Positions 17,865 through 26,030 of a stretch of DNA of 64,000 nt are shown piece by piece. The notes under the pieces are model-generated. The model had not been told where the DNA came from, searched no databases, and was given only the letters and a program-made list of their open reading frames with translations. Origin of the DNA: an uncultured Dehalococcoidia bacterium (GTDB taxonomy: Bacteria; Chloroflexota; Dehalococcoidia; Lucifugimonadales; G958296245); assembly GCA_958296245.1 (NCBI GenBank), contig OY282458.1, positions 1,510,777-1,574,776 of the forward strand. Direction: 5' to 3'. The number at the start of each line of letters is the position of its first letter. Positions within the stretch are counted from its first letter, which is position 1. A program made the position numbers and the translations under genes.

Positions 17865-17981
17865 GCCGCGCCCGCCGAGTCCGACTCGCCAGGCAGCGAA
17901 CGGGGAGTGAGGGCGGGGGGGGAGGCCTCATGACAGAGACCCCAAAAACGGAAGGTCGGAGGGGAAACTCGCGCGTCGGCT

Positions 17982-18018
17982 AAAAAATCGCTCTGCGGGC
18001 ATCCTGAGCGATTTTTTT
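17982..18018. terminator. Bidirectional intrinsic terminator
   Basis: The perfect stem AAAAAATCGCTC / GAGCGATTTTTT around a 12-base loop gives a U-run on either strand. It lies between the PaREP1-like copy B and the converging TIR-like gene and would end both transcripts. Confidence 0.85.
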
Positions 18019-18154
18019 CTTGGAGCGTCCGTAAGTTCGGTGAGCATGACGCGCAGAGGGACAACGAGACTCCTCCGCACAGCGCCGTAAGCATATGTTC
18101 GCACTATATATGTTATGTAAAGTAGACGCTAGGCGAATAGGACGGCCGACGCGA

Positions 18155-19255
18155 TCAGGCGCCGACGCGCACCTGGATGACGCCCAGCCTGTGCAACTGT
18201 CCGAGGACTTGCAGACCCATCTCGTGGACCTGCGCGCGCCGAAACCGTAGACCGTCCCACTGGATGTCTGAGTCGAAGCCGGCCTCGTTCAGTGGGATGA
18301 CCCGGTCGTCGCAGAGCGCGGCTGCTGCCCCGAGCTGGGCCAGCACCTTCGGGATCATGCGGCGGAGCCCCAGACCGGCCCAGGGTCCGCTCCGGGGCTC
18401 CGCGAAGATGATCACTGACGCGGCGCACCCGCGCATGGCCTCGATGGTATCCGGCGATACCAGGAAGCCGTCGTCGGGGTCGGCTTCGGTCTGGACGCTC
18501 GAGATCCCAAACGAGTCCAGCATCCCTTTGACCGCCTGGGCCACGTCCTCGGCCCCCGCGTGCCCGATGAAGACAGTCCCTCGCTCCACTGGCTCGCCGG
18601 GCGGCCTCTTGTCCACTGGTCCTGGGCCGTCCTCTCTCTCAGACGCCTGGGATGAGAGCGAAGGGCCGTCCGAGGCCTCCCGGCGGCCGGTGGACGGGCC
18701 AGCCTCAGGGGCAGACAGGCTGACGTAGAGCGAGCCGCCCACGTCGGTGATTATCCCTGTCAGCAGGCCGTTCTCCTTGATGATCCGTAGGCACTCGGCG
18801 GTAAGCTCCGGGTGAATACCGAGTTCCCGGCGCAGGACATTTTCAGCGTACGCGTCCCCGGGCACCTTCTTGCCTGCAAGCATTTCGTAGAAGTGCCTGA
18901 AGGGATCCGGCTTCAGGGACACTTCGATCATGGTCCTCCGCCGCTCGTTCGAGTCTTGAGGACCTACGAGCGACTCCCCCAGGTCGGTAAGAGAGATGCT
19001 TCCCTCGCTCGTGCCTCCCTGGGTCAGGCCGTACTTGGTCGAGGAGCTCAGCTTCATGGTGAAAGCGCTGCTGGAAGGGGTCGTGCCCAGCTCGCGGGCG
19101 AGCAGTACGCGGTCGAACGGCAGACCCGCATTGGCCTCGTAGACCGCGGTCGGCACTGACAAGGCCTCCTCCAGGGTATGGATGGGGTACGTCCTAGTCA
19201 GTCTCGTTCGCTTCCTACCTCCGCCGTTAGTCGACTCGGGGCTGCCGGCTGCCAT
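18155..19255 (-). CDS. Winged-helix + TIR-like (predicted nucleotide-binding) protein
   Basis: 366 residues. Residues 20-185 form two helical, winged-helix-like blocks (FDRVLLARELG... then FRHFYEMLAGKK... ENVLRRELGI). A low-complexity linker follows. Residues 220-366 resemble the predicted nucleotide-binding TIR-like family (PF10137): VFIGHAGAEDVAQAVKGML, SPDTIEAMRGCAASVIIF (Glu in the expected catalytic place), then LAQLGAAAALCDDRVIPL and MGLQVLGQL. Such proteins act as NAD-consuming or signal-binding effectors in antiviral systems. GAGGTGG lies before the ATG at 19255; the frame stays open to 19438 but that part would be upstream of the promoter. Confidence 0.72.
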   Translation of the reverse strand: MAAGSPESTNGGGRKRTRLTRTYPIHTLEEALSVPTAVYEANAGLPFDRVLLARELGTTPSSSAFTMKLSSSTKYGLTQGGTSEGSISLTDLGESLVGPQDSNERRRTMIEVSLKPDPFRHFYEMLAGKKVPGDAYAENVLRRELGIHPELTAECLRIIKENGLLTGIITDVGGSLYVSLSAPEAGPSTGRREASDGPSLSSQASEREDGPGPVDKRPPGEPVERGTVFIGHAGAEDVAQAVKGMLDSFGISSVQTEADPDDGFLVSPDTIEAMRGCAASVIIFAEPRSGPWAGLGLRRMIPKVLAQLGAAAALCDDRVIPLNEAGFDSDIQWDGLRFRRAQVHEMGLQVLGQLHRLGVIQVRVGA

Positions 19256-19301
19256 TGAAATATAGCCACCTCGTTGAAAAAAAGTCCTGAATGCAACCAA
19301 G

Positions 19302-19330
19302 AATATAGGCGGATACGGGCCTGGTGTCAA
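19302..19330 (-). promoter_or_regulatory. Near-consensus sigma-70 promoter of the TIR-like gene
   Basis: On the minus strand: TTGACA (19325-19330), a spacer of exactly 17 bases (19308-19324), TATATT (19302-19307). The start point would be near 19295, giving a leader of about 40 bases that contains the Shine-Dalgarno box. This is the best promoter match in the window and supports the ATG at 19255. No other feature is seen in 19331-19609. Confidence 0.75.
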
Positions 19331-19609
19331 GCGTGCTTTTTCACTGATATTCAAGGCGTAACAATGGTGGTCAAGTATAATCTGAGACCTATATGAAAAG
19401 GATTGAAATATACTCAGCTTTGGGCGCCGTCGTTTCAACGCGGCTCGGTTCTTCGCTCAACCACCTCATGCCGCCCTCTGAGGAAACCCCACCACGGGCG
19501 GGCATCGTAGAGTAATCACGGGCAGGCACTTCGTCTATCCGGCGCAAGGCAACGCTTGGTGTAGAATTAGGGACAAGTACAGGGGGACACACTAGGAAGG
19601 GGTCTGGTT

Positions 19610-20932
19610 TTGCTCACTCACACGCGGACGAAGATAACTCTGTTGGCATTATTCATGATGGCCCTAGCGGCCTCGGGCATGGCCTGCGGCGCCGGGGAGC
19701 AGACAGCCCGGGAAGCGCCGGCCGCCGAGGTCGACGTTGCGGCAGAAGCAGATCTCTCGGATGCGGCGGCCGTTGCCGACTCCCCTGCACTGCCAACTGT
19801 AACGGAGACCATACGAGCCTACGAGAAGCCGTCCGAGGTCCCCGAAGAGTTGAAGGTCATCTGGGAGGCGTGGGACATCCTGGCTCAGGAGTACGTCGAC
19901 AGCTCGAAGCTCGACTCGGAGGCCGCCGTAGCCGCGGCTGTTCGCGGGATGCTGTCGGTACTGGACGACCCTCAGACGGCCTACGTCGATGCCGAGACCA
20001 TGCAATCCAGTTTTGGAGACATGTTCCGGGGCGACTTCGAAGGCATAGGCGCGCACGTTCAGATAAACGCCGCCGGCAAGATCGTTATCGTCTCTCCGAT
20101 CGAAGGCAGCCCGGCGGAGGCTTCAGGCATACGTCCGGGCGACGTCATCATGGAGGTCAACGGCAATAGCATAGAAGGAATGGGGCTGCTGGACGTCGTA
20201 TCGATCATACGCGGGCCAAAGGGGACTCAAGTAACCCTGCTGATAAAGCACCTCGGGGCTTTGGACCCGATTGAGATCACGATAACCAGGGGTGTCATCG
20301 AGTTGGCCAGCGTGCTGCTGAGAAGCGAACCCGGGGAGCAGTTTCCGCATATAAGGATTACGGAGTTCTACCCCAACACGGTCGAACAACTCCGCGTCAT
20401 ACTTCAGCAGGTACAACGCGACGGCGCCGAGGGGCTGATACTCGACCTGCGCAACAATCCGGGGGGCCCCCTCCAATCCGTCGTGGACGTGGCCAGCCAG
20501 TTCTTGGATGATGGGTTGGTACTCTACGTTCAGAGGGGCGACGGCCGGCGCACCAACTGGGAGGTCAGGCAGGGCGGCATAGCGCTCGACATCCCCATGG
20601 TGATATTGGTCGATAACGGAAGCGGCAGCGCGAGTGAGGTCCTTGCCGGGGCCCTGCAGGACCACGGCCGCGCCACCATCATCGGAGCGACCACCTTCGG
20701 CAAAGGCAGTGTGAACACCCTGCGGGACCTGAGCAACGGAGCCGGGCTCTACCTGACCACCGCCCACTGGTACACCCCCTCGGGGAGGCTAATCGACCGC
20801 GTGGGGATTCCGCCCGACATCGAGGTGGTGGACCGAGACCCCGAGCAGGCCGACGTGAAGCAGCTACGCCGAGCCGTCGACGAGCTTGAGAGGCTGGTCG
20901 AGGAGAAGAGGTCGGCCAGAGTGGGGGCATGA
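19610..20932 (+). CDS. S41-family C-terminal processing protease, lipoprotein
   Basis: A 440-residue CtpA-like serine protease. The N-terminal lipoprotein signal (hydrophobic stretch then SGMAC) gives lipidated Cys26 and anchors it outside the membrane. It is followed by the tail-binding region, a PDZ domain (EGIGAHVQ... EASGIRPGDVIMEVNG) and the S41 core. The catalytic Ser is about residue 340 in NGSGSASEV and the Lys is 365 in TFGKGSV. The start is TTG at 19610, with AGGAAGG 6-8 bases upstream; the next in-frame ATG would destroy the signal peptide. It overlaps smpB by ATGA. Role: processing or quality control of exported proteins. Confidence 0.92.
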   Translation: MLTHTRTKITLLALFMMALAASGMACGAGEQTAREAPAAEVDVAAEADLSDAAAVADSPALPTVTETIRAYEKPSEVPEELKVIWEAWDILAQEYVDSSKLDSEAAVAAAVRGMLSVLDDPQTAYVDAETMQSSFGDMFRGDFEGIGAHVQINAAGKIVIVSPIEGSPAEASGIRPGDVIMEVNGNSIEGMGLLDVVSIIRGPKGTQVTLLIKHLGALDPIEITITRGVIELASVLLRSEPGEQFPHIRITEFYPNTVEQLRVILQQVQRDGAEGLILDLRNNPGGPLQSVVDVASQFLDDGLVLYVQRGDGRRTNWEVRQGGIALDIPMVILVDNGSGSASEVLAGALQDHGRATIIGATTFGKGSVNTLRDLSNGAGLYLTTAHWYTPSGRLIDRVGIPPDIEVVDRDPEQADVKQLRRAVDELERLVEEKRSARVGA

Positions 20933-21387
20933 AGGCAGGCAGGACGTTCGCGCTCAACCGCAAGGCCCGCTTCGAGTACGACATATTGGAGACTCTCGAG
21001 GCCGGCCTCGTGCTCCAGGGGACGGAGATAAGGGCGATTCGTGAGGGCAAGGCCAACATCGCCGACGCCTACGCAAAGCCCGACGGCGGCGAGCTTTGGC
21101 TGGTCAACGCCCACATCGGCCAGTATTCCGCAGGCGGGGCCGTCAATCACGACCCCAAGCAGCCCAGGAAGCTGCTCTTGCACAAGTACGAGATATCGCG
21201 GCTTGCGAGCCAGGTAGAGGAGAAGAGGCTGACCATCGTGCCGTTGAGGCTGTACCTCAAGCGCCACCGCGCAAAGGTAGAGCTGGGCCTTGCCAGGGGC
21301 CGCAGGCAGTACGACAAGCGGCGCGCGATAATCGAGAGGGATCGAGACAGGGAAGCCAGACAGGCGGTGCGCCGGGCGACGGTGTAA
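20929..21387 (+). CDS. smpB: SsrA-binding protein
   Basis: Brings tmRNA to stalled ribosomes for trans-translation. The OB-fold core shows FEYDILETLEAGLVLQGTE, LVNAHIGQY and RKLLLHKYEI, with a basic C-terminal tail (GRRQYDKRRAI). It is 152 residues, normal length. Its ATG overlaps the end of the S41 protease gene and a strong terminator follows. No tmRNA gene is recognisable in the window. Confidence 0.95.
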   Translation: MKAGRTFALNRKARFEYDILETLEAGLVLQGTEIRAIREGKANIADAYAKPDGGELWLVNAHIGQYSAGGAVNHDPKQPRKLLLHKYEISRLASQVEEKRLTIVPLRLYLKRHRAKVELGLARGRRQYDKRRAIIERDRDREARQAVRRATV

Positions 21388-21424
21388 CCGCCTGGGCGCG
21401 TGACGCGCAAGGCGGGCTGAAGAA

Positions 21425-21461
21425 AAATAGGGCCGGGTCCAGACTGGACCCGGCCCTATTT
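21425..21461. terminator. Strong inverted-repeat terminator after smpB
   Basis: The perfect 18-base stem AAATAGGGCCGGGTCCAG / CTGGACCCGGCCCTATTT has a one-base loop. The A/T ends give a short U-run in both directions, so it also serves the converging small HTH gene. Confidence 0.85.
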
Positions 21462-21491
21462 GGCCTTTGAAGTATTGCCTCGCTTGCCGGG

Positions 21492-21722
21492 CTAGTCTGC
21501 GTCCCTCTTCACCTCGATGATCTCGCCCGGAGACACCGCCACGCGCTGCACGCTGATCCCGAGCTTGAGCAGCCAGTAGCCGAGGGTCGCCTTGCTGACC
21601 CCTATGCTTTCGGCCGTCGCCGAAAGACCCCTCTCCGTAAGCATCGGCGGGAGCATCTGCTCCAGTGGCTCGTTGAACCGTTCCTCCACTGCGGCCATCT
21701 TCTTGGTCTTTCTGCCGATCAT
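21492..21722 (-). CDS. Small helix-turn-helix protein
   Basis: 76 residues. The middle segment LSATAESIGVSKATLGYWL reads as a helix-turn-helix of the kind found in small regulators and transposase N-termini. GGGAGG lies 5 bases before the ATG. It stands alone between the smpB terminator and a gene on the other strand. A regulator of unknown target, or the remnant of a larger HTH protein. Confidence 0.6.
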   Translation of the reverse strand: MIGRKTKKMAAVEERFNEPLEQMLPPMLTERGLSATAESIGVSKATLGYWLLKLGISVQRVAVSPGEIIEVKRDAD

Positions 21723-21933
21723 TGCAGCCTCCCAAAGCTGTAGTGTACTGATGCTAACCTCACCCGTAAGTTTACGTCAAGACTATTCAGCCCCTTTTCT
21801 TGGATATTTCCAATCGCTGAAATAGACCAGAGTTCCGTTTCACGTCCGCAGAAATAGGCCTGAGATTGCCTGCGCCGGTCAGCCCTCCTGTCGATTGACC
21901 CTCCTGTAGAGGCGGTGGTAGACTGGCGCAGCC

Positions 21934-22452
21934 ATGAACAGATCCCTGCGCTGGCCGGTATCTCCGTACGGTGTTGTGAAAGCGACGAGGCGCAATCACG
22001 GCATCGAGCACGGGACCGTGGCCGTTCTCCTGGAGCAGGGGGTCTCGCCTCCGATGGGAGGCAACGCGACCCCCGGCGGGTTCTACATCTACAGCAGGGC
22101 TTCCGTCGACGTAGAGGCCGCGGCGAGGGAGGCGTTGGCTCGGATGGCGGCTGGCGAGCACGAGTTGGCGGTCTCGCCGCACTGCGGAGCGAACTTGGTT
22201 GTGGGCGCGCTGATCGCGGCGCTGGTCTCCCACCTAGCAGCGCGTGCCTCGGGGAGCCGCAGGCCTAGGTTTTCCGATCTGATATTGGGAGCCCTTGCCT
22301 CCGCCCTCTTTGCAAGGCCGCTGGGCGCCCTGGTGCAGAGGCACTGCACCACCCTACCGGACGTCGAGGCCGTCGAGATCGTCTCTGTCAGACGCTTTCG
22401 CCTGGGACCTTTGGCCGTCCATAGGTTCGAGACGGCCGGCGCCGCTAGATGA
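21934..22452 (+). CDS. DUF6391-like membrane-associated protein
   Basis: 172 residues with the pattern NHGIEHGTVAVL, GGFYIYSRASVD and SPHCGANLVVGALIAAL. This is the layout I associate with the DUF6391 family of Chloroflexota and cyanobacteria, a conserved HxxxH-like start followed by a hydrophobic helix. The function is unknown. A histidine pair and a cysteine suggest metal binding, but that is inference. Its 3' end overlaps the converging FG-GAP gene by 8 bases. Confidence 0.6.
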   Translation: MNRSLRWPVSPYGVVKATRRNHGIEHGTVAVLLEQGVSPPMGGNATPGGFYIYSRASVDVEAAAREALARMAAGEHELAVSPHCGANLVVGALIAALVSHLAARASGSRRPRFSDLILGALASALFARPLGALVQRHCTTLPDVEAVEIVSVRRFRLGPLAVHRFETAGAAR

Positions 22453-25180
22453 GACCGGCGCCCACGCCCTCGTAGCGCAGCTCCACCCTCGTGACCCGCG
22501 GGGTGCGTCCGCTGTTGACCGCGCCCAAGGCCAGTCGGTACTGGGCCCATCTGCCGCGGGCGGAGACGCGCCCGCCGTTCTCGATCCAGACGCCGCCGGC
22601 AGGCCAGGGTTCCCGTCTGAGGCGTTCTGCGGAATCCGCGGCCCTGACCTGTGCCCTCACCCACGTCTTGGCAGGCACGTCGGCGGTCCATGAGACGGCG
22701 GTTGCCCTCACGTCTTGGGGCAGTTCGAACGGAGCCGAAACGTAGTATTCCTCCGGCCCCCCGTCGGCGGCGTTGGACGTCCCCGCGGAGGACATCCCGT
22801 GAGGACCCCGGCTGGGCAGCCTCGTTGTCCTGTCCTTGGAGAAGCCGTCAGGGCCGTTCCACCAGACCTCCGAATACGCCACCTGGTCTCCCCACACCTT
22901 ATGATTGGCAATAGCCAAGTCGGTCCAGCCGTCCTCGTCGAAGTCAGCGGCCACGCAGCCGGTCGCCGAATGGGTGAACAGGCGCGTACGGTCGGCGGCG
23001 GACAGCCCCCTACCCTCGCGGTTCCAGTAGACGTAGGAGTCGAGATCCCGTGTCCTGCCGTCCGCGTAGGAGCAGACGAACAGGTCGGGCAGGCCGTCGT
23101 TGTTGAAGTCGGCCACGCTCAAGGCGTTGACGTGGTTGGCCGGCAAGAGCGTCTTCCGGTCGTCGCTGATGCCCTCCGGCCCGTTCCAGTAGACGTACGC
23201 GAACGAGTCGTGCGGCCCCCCTGATGAGGTCTGGGACCCGCCGAGGATGAGGTCAAGGTAGCCGTTGCCCGTCAAGTCGGCGGCGCGGGCGCACATGGTG
23301 TTGAACGCGCCGAGGAACTGGACGCGCTCCATGCTGAACCCCTCAGGCCCGCCCCAGAGGACGAAGCACCGCTCATGACCGTTGCCCTGCGGGGCCACCA
23401 CGTCCAGCCAGCCGTCGTTGTTCAGGTCGGCCAGAGTGACCCACAGGCAGTAGTCGTAAACGACGCCGCCGTGTTCCATACGGATGCGCTGAGGGTTGGC
23501 GGCGTCGAAGCCGTCGGGGCCTCCGTAGAATATGAGCATGTCCGGGTTGGAGTAGCCCGTAACGACCAGGTCGAGGTATCCGTCGTGGTCGAGGTCGCCT
23601 ACGGCGGCTCCGTGCGCCTTGCTGGTGGGCAGCGTCATACTTGGCTCCTTAGGAAAGCCGTCTGGACCAGCGAGGTACACGAAGGAGCCGGGGTCGCGGC
23701 TGACGCAGTTGTGAGAGCTGTTAGCCAGCACCAAGTCCACCAATCCGTCGTCGTTCAGGTCGCAGCAGACAGCCTCCACCGACCCCACGCCGCGCACTTC
23801 CTCGCTTCGCTCCGGCGAGAAGCCGCCCGGCCCGCCGTAGTAGATCGTCGGGCTGACCTCGAATATCTTCCGGCTGTAGTGGTTGACGAACAGCAGGTCC
23901 GGGCGGCCTGTATCCGTGGACTTGACCGGAAAGACCCGCCGCGGGTCGTGGACTTCAAGCATCAACGGCTGGCTTATAGACCGGTCGCGTGCGCCCCGGT
24001 AGACGAACGAGTCGGTGGTGAAAGACTCGTCGGTATGGCACTGACACAGCACCACCTCGTCCAGCCCGTCTCCGTCCAGGTCGACGACGGCGACGTCGCA
24101 GGCGCGGTTGCTGGGCAGCATCACCCGGCTGGACTGGTCGAAGCCGGCCTCACTCCCCCAGTAGATCCACGAGCACTCCCCTTCCCCGGAGGACTGCCGA
24201 GCGGCCACCGCTAGGTCTTGGAAGCCGTCGCCGTCTATGTCGCCGACGGCAGCCGCCATGGCCCGGGGGCAGTCCAGCACGATGGGGTTGCCTACGCGGC
24301 GGCCGGGCAGGATGGGTACCAGCGAGAGCGAGCGGTGACGAGCTACGAAGACGTGAGGGCCTTCACGTAGGAGCAGCACCCTAACCAGAGGGGGGGCGTC
24401 CCGGTTGTATTCCGAGTGCAGCGCCTCTTTGGCTTCTTCCTCCGGGCTCAGGGCGGGCTCGTCCATCGCCGCCTGGAGACGTGTGCTGACAGCCGGAGCG
24501 ATCCCGCCGGGGCCGCCCCAATGGACTGCTACTGCTCCGCCTGCCGTGCGAACGACCAAGTCGGCGTGTCCGTCCCCGTCGAGATCTTCCGCGGCGATCT
24601 GGCTTGCCGGGATGGCGAGGTCGACGAAGCGCTTCGGCTCCAAGCCCAACTCGGTCTGATAGAAGATGCGTACCTTGCCGCCGATCCCCTCGTCCACCGC
24701 CTCGCACACCATCGCCAAGTCGAGCCGCCCATCGCCGTTGAAGTCCCCGGCGGCGATGGAGACACACCCCGGGGCGGGCAGGAGCTGTTGCCTGCGCTCG
24801 CCGAATCCGCCGGCTCCGCCGTAGTAGACGAAGGCGTTGAGGTCGCTCCGTTCCCCATTGTTGAGCATCCCGATCACTATGTCGTCGCAGCCGTCGCCGT
24901 TGAGGTCCGCGACAGCGCCGGACCAGGCGCCGTCGGAACGCAGCTCTGCCCTGGAGGCCTGCCCCAAGGGGTCGCGGTAGAGGAAGGAAGGCGGCTGCTC
25001 CCCGTGGGGCTGACTGTTGCAGATGACGAGGTCCAGGTAGCCGTCCCGGTCTAAGTCGTACTGGTGAATGCGCTGGAGTACTCCGTCGCGGGAGACGTAG
25101 AGGTTCTGCCCGCCGTTGCCGAAAGCGCCCCGTCGGAAGGCGTCGAATCCCTCGGTATTCCATACGCCGCTGTTCGCCAT
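22445..25180 (-). CDS. Giant FG-GAP/VCBS repeat protein
   Basis: About 911 residues made largely of repeated FG-GAP/VCBS units with calcium-binding cores such as DLNGDGCDD, DFNGDGRLD, DLDGDGHAD and DFNNDGLPD, each followed by a YYGGPGGF-like strand. These predict one or two beta-propellers. The C-terminal 100 residues form a separate beta-rich domain. FG-GAP proteins usually act outside the cell in adhesion or carbohydrate binding, yet neither the ATG at 25180 nor the upstream ones (25240) yields a signal peptide. The start is uncertain. Confidence 0.82.
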   Translation of the reverse strand: MANSGVWNTEGFDAFRRGAFGNGGQNLYVSRDGVLQRIHQYDLDRDGYLDLVICNSQPHGEQPPSFLYRDPLGQASRAELRSDGAWSGAVADLNGDGCDDIVIGMLNNGERSDLNAFVYYGGAGGFGERRQQLLPAPGCVSIAAGDFNGDGRLDLAMVCEAVDEGIGGKVRIFYQTELGLEPKRFVDLAIPASQIAAEDLDGDGHADLVVRTAGGAVAVHWGGPGGIAPAVSTRLQAAMDEPALSPEEEAKEALHSEYNRDAPPLVRVLLLREGPHVFVARHRSLSLVPILPGRRVGNPIVLDCPRAMAAAVGDIDGDGFQDLAVAARQSSGEGECSWIYWGSEAGFDQSSRVMLPSNRACDVAVVDLDGDGLDEVVLCQCHTDESFTTDSFVYRGARDRSISQPLMLEVHDPRRVFPVKSTDTGRPDLLFVNHYSRKIFEVSPTIYYGGPGGFSPERSEEVRGVGSVEAVCCDLNDDGLVDLVLANSSHNCVSRDPGSFVYLAGPDGFPKEPSMTLPTSKAHGAAVGDLDHDGYLDLVVTGYSNPDMLIFYGGPDGFDAANPQRIRMEHGGVVYDYCLWVTLADLNNDGWLDVVAPQGNGHERCFVLWGGPEGFSMERVQFLGAFNTMCARAADLTGNGYLDLILGGSQTSSGGPHDSFAYVYWNGPEGISDDRKTLLPANHVNALSVADFNNDGLPDLFVCSYADGRTRDLDSYVYWNREGRGLSAADRTRLFTHSATGCVAADFDEDGWTDLAIANHKVWGDQVAYSEVWWNGPDGFSKDRTTRLPSRGPHGMSSAGTSNAADGGPEEYYVSAPFELPQDVRATAVSWTADVPAKTWVRAQVRAADSAERLRREPWPAGGVWIENGGRVSARGRWAQYRLALGAVNSGRTPRVTRVELRYEGVGAGLI

Positions 25181-25296
25181 CGAATCCGGCCCCCCGCTTG
25201 ATCTGAGGGCATTGTACTTCGAGCCCTCTGCCCTCATCAAACCGTGGTCGTGCCGTTGACCGCCTTTCGATGGCGTTGCTAAACTGGTCTGGCAGC

Positions 25297-25372
25297 GTCC
25301 CTGTAGCTCAGTGGATAGAGCGGCTGCCTTCTAAGCAGCGGGTCGCGGGTTCGAATCCTGCCAGGGACGCCA
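25297..25372 (+). tRNA. tRNA-Arg (anticodon TCT)
   Basis: A complete cloverleaf: acceptor GTCCCTG/CAGGGAC, D arm GCTC...GAGC, anticodon arm GCTGC-CTTCTAA-GCAGC (TCT), T arm GCGGG-TTCGAAT-CCTGC, discriminator G and an encoded CCA. It reads AGA codons. Confidence 0.96.
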
Positions 25373-25450
25373 GATCTGCCCGCCGAATCCGGCCCTGCCA
25401 CTTATATCTAACCTCAACTCATGGGAACTGAACGGTTACTGGTGTGCGGA

Positions 25451-25628
25451 AGCTGTTCAGACTCTGTGAGACCCGAAGGGAAACTCCAGAGAGGTTCTCC
25501 CTCTGGCATGGGGTCTGGTAATGGTGAATATCGTGCCGAGCGGCCAGACTAGGGTTCTCCCCTCTGGCATGGTAACTGGGGGCACAGCCCCCAGCTACCA
25601 TGGGGCGGGCGGGTGGGGATCAAAGACG
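25451..25628 (-). mobile_element. MITE-like element, copy A (truncated)
   Basis: One end AGCTGTTCAGACTCTG matches the family terminal repeat. The inside carries the family blocks GGTAACTGGGGGCACAGCC and, inverted, GGCGGGCGGGTGGGGATC. The other end is missing. It contains an internal duplication of a CTCTGGCATGG segment. It is in the opposite orientation to copies D and E. Confidence 0.6.
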
Positions 25629-26030
25629 GTGTGCGGCCAGAAGTTGCAATTTCCTCTAACCGGCCTTAACATGGCGCCCTCATAGACGAGTCACCTGGCA
25701 GGTTAGAGGATGGGCAAAGAGGCCCCATCATCAAGTCCTTCGACAAGATGCGCGGGCTAGGATCAACGCAATGCGCCACGTGCCGCACGTCATAGACTAC
25801 GAAGTGAAGGATGGGTCGGTGGCGTGTGCCCCGAACAGGTCGATTGTAGCCTCCGCCCGCGCGGTCTACACAGCCGGCGCCCCTGTCGGCGCCTCCTCCT
25901 AGCGGGCCGTTGTGGAGAACCTTCTCAGCCTTCTCCCTGGGCCCTCCACGTCAGTAAGGGCACTGAGGGACGCCATCAGGTTCCTGACGCCGGGGCTAAG
26001 CTCCTCCACACTCCCCTTGAGCCTCTATAA
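25629..26030. other. Gap without a recognisable gene
   Basis: Sequence between element copy A and the phosphodiesterase gene. One plus-strand frame at about 25764-25902 reads without a stop for some 45 codons (MRHVPHVIDYEVKDGS...) and could be a relic of a gene, but I do not recognise it. No RNA gene or terminator seen. Confidence 0.4.

Larger units (their letters stand above)
16845..17875 (+). repeat. Tandem duplication with a 545-base offset
   Basis: Two direct copies comprise an upstream region (from TTTGCGCCAGCTAACGC at about 16859 and 17413), the leader ACTGCGGGGTGATTCG and the whole PaREP1-like gene. The coding parts differ at only a handful of bases; the upstream part shows small deletions. 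This is a recent duplication that carried the regulatory region along. Confidence 0.9.

Noticed and set aside
19256-19438. N-terminal extension of the TIR-like protein
   Set aside because: It would include the promoter (19302-19330); GAGGTGG supports the ATG at 19255.
21388-21491. tmRNA gene next to smpB
   Set aside because: Only a terminator hairpin is found; no tRNA-like ends or tag frame.
22715-24214. Several long plus-strand frames opposite the FG-GAP gene
   Set aside because: Repeat-driven antisense shadows without ribosome sites or family motifs.
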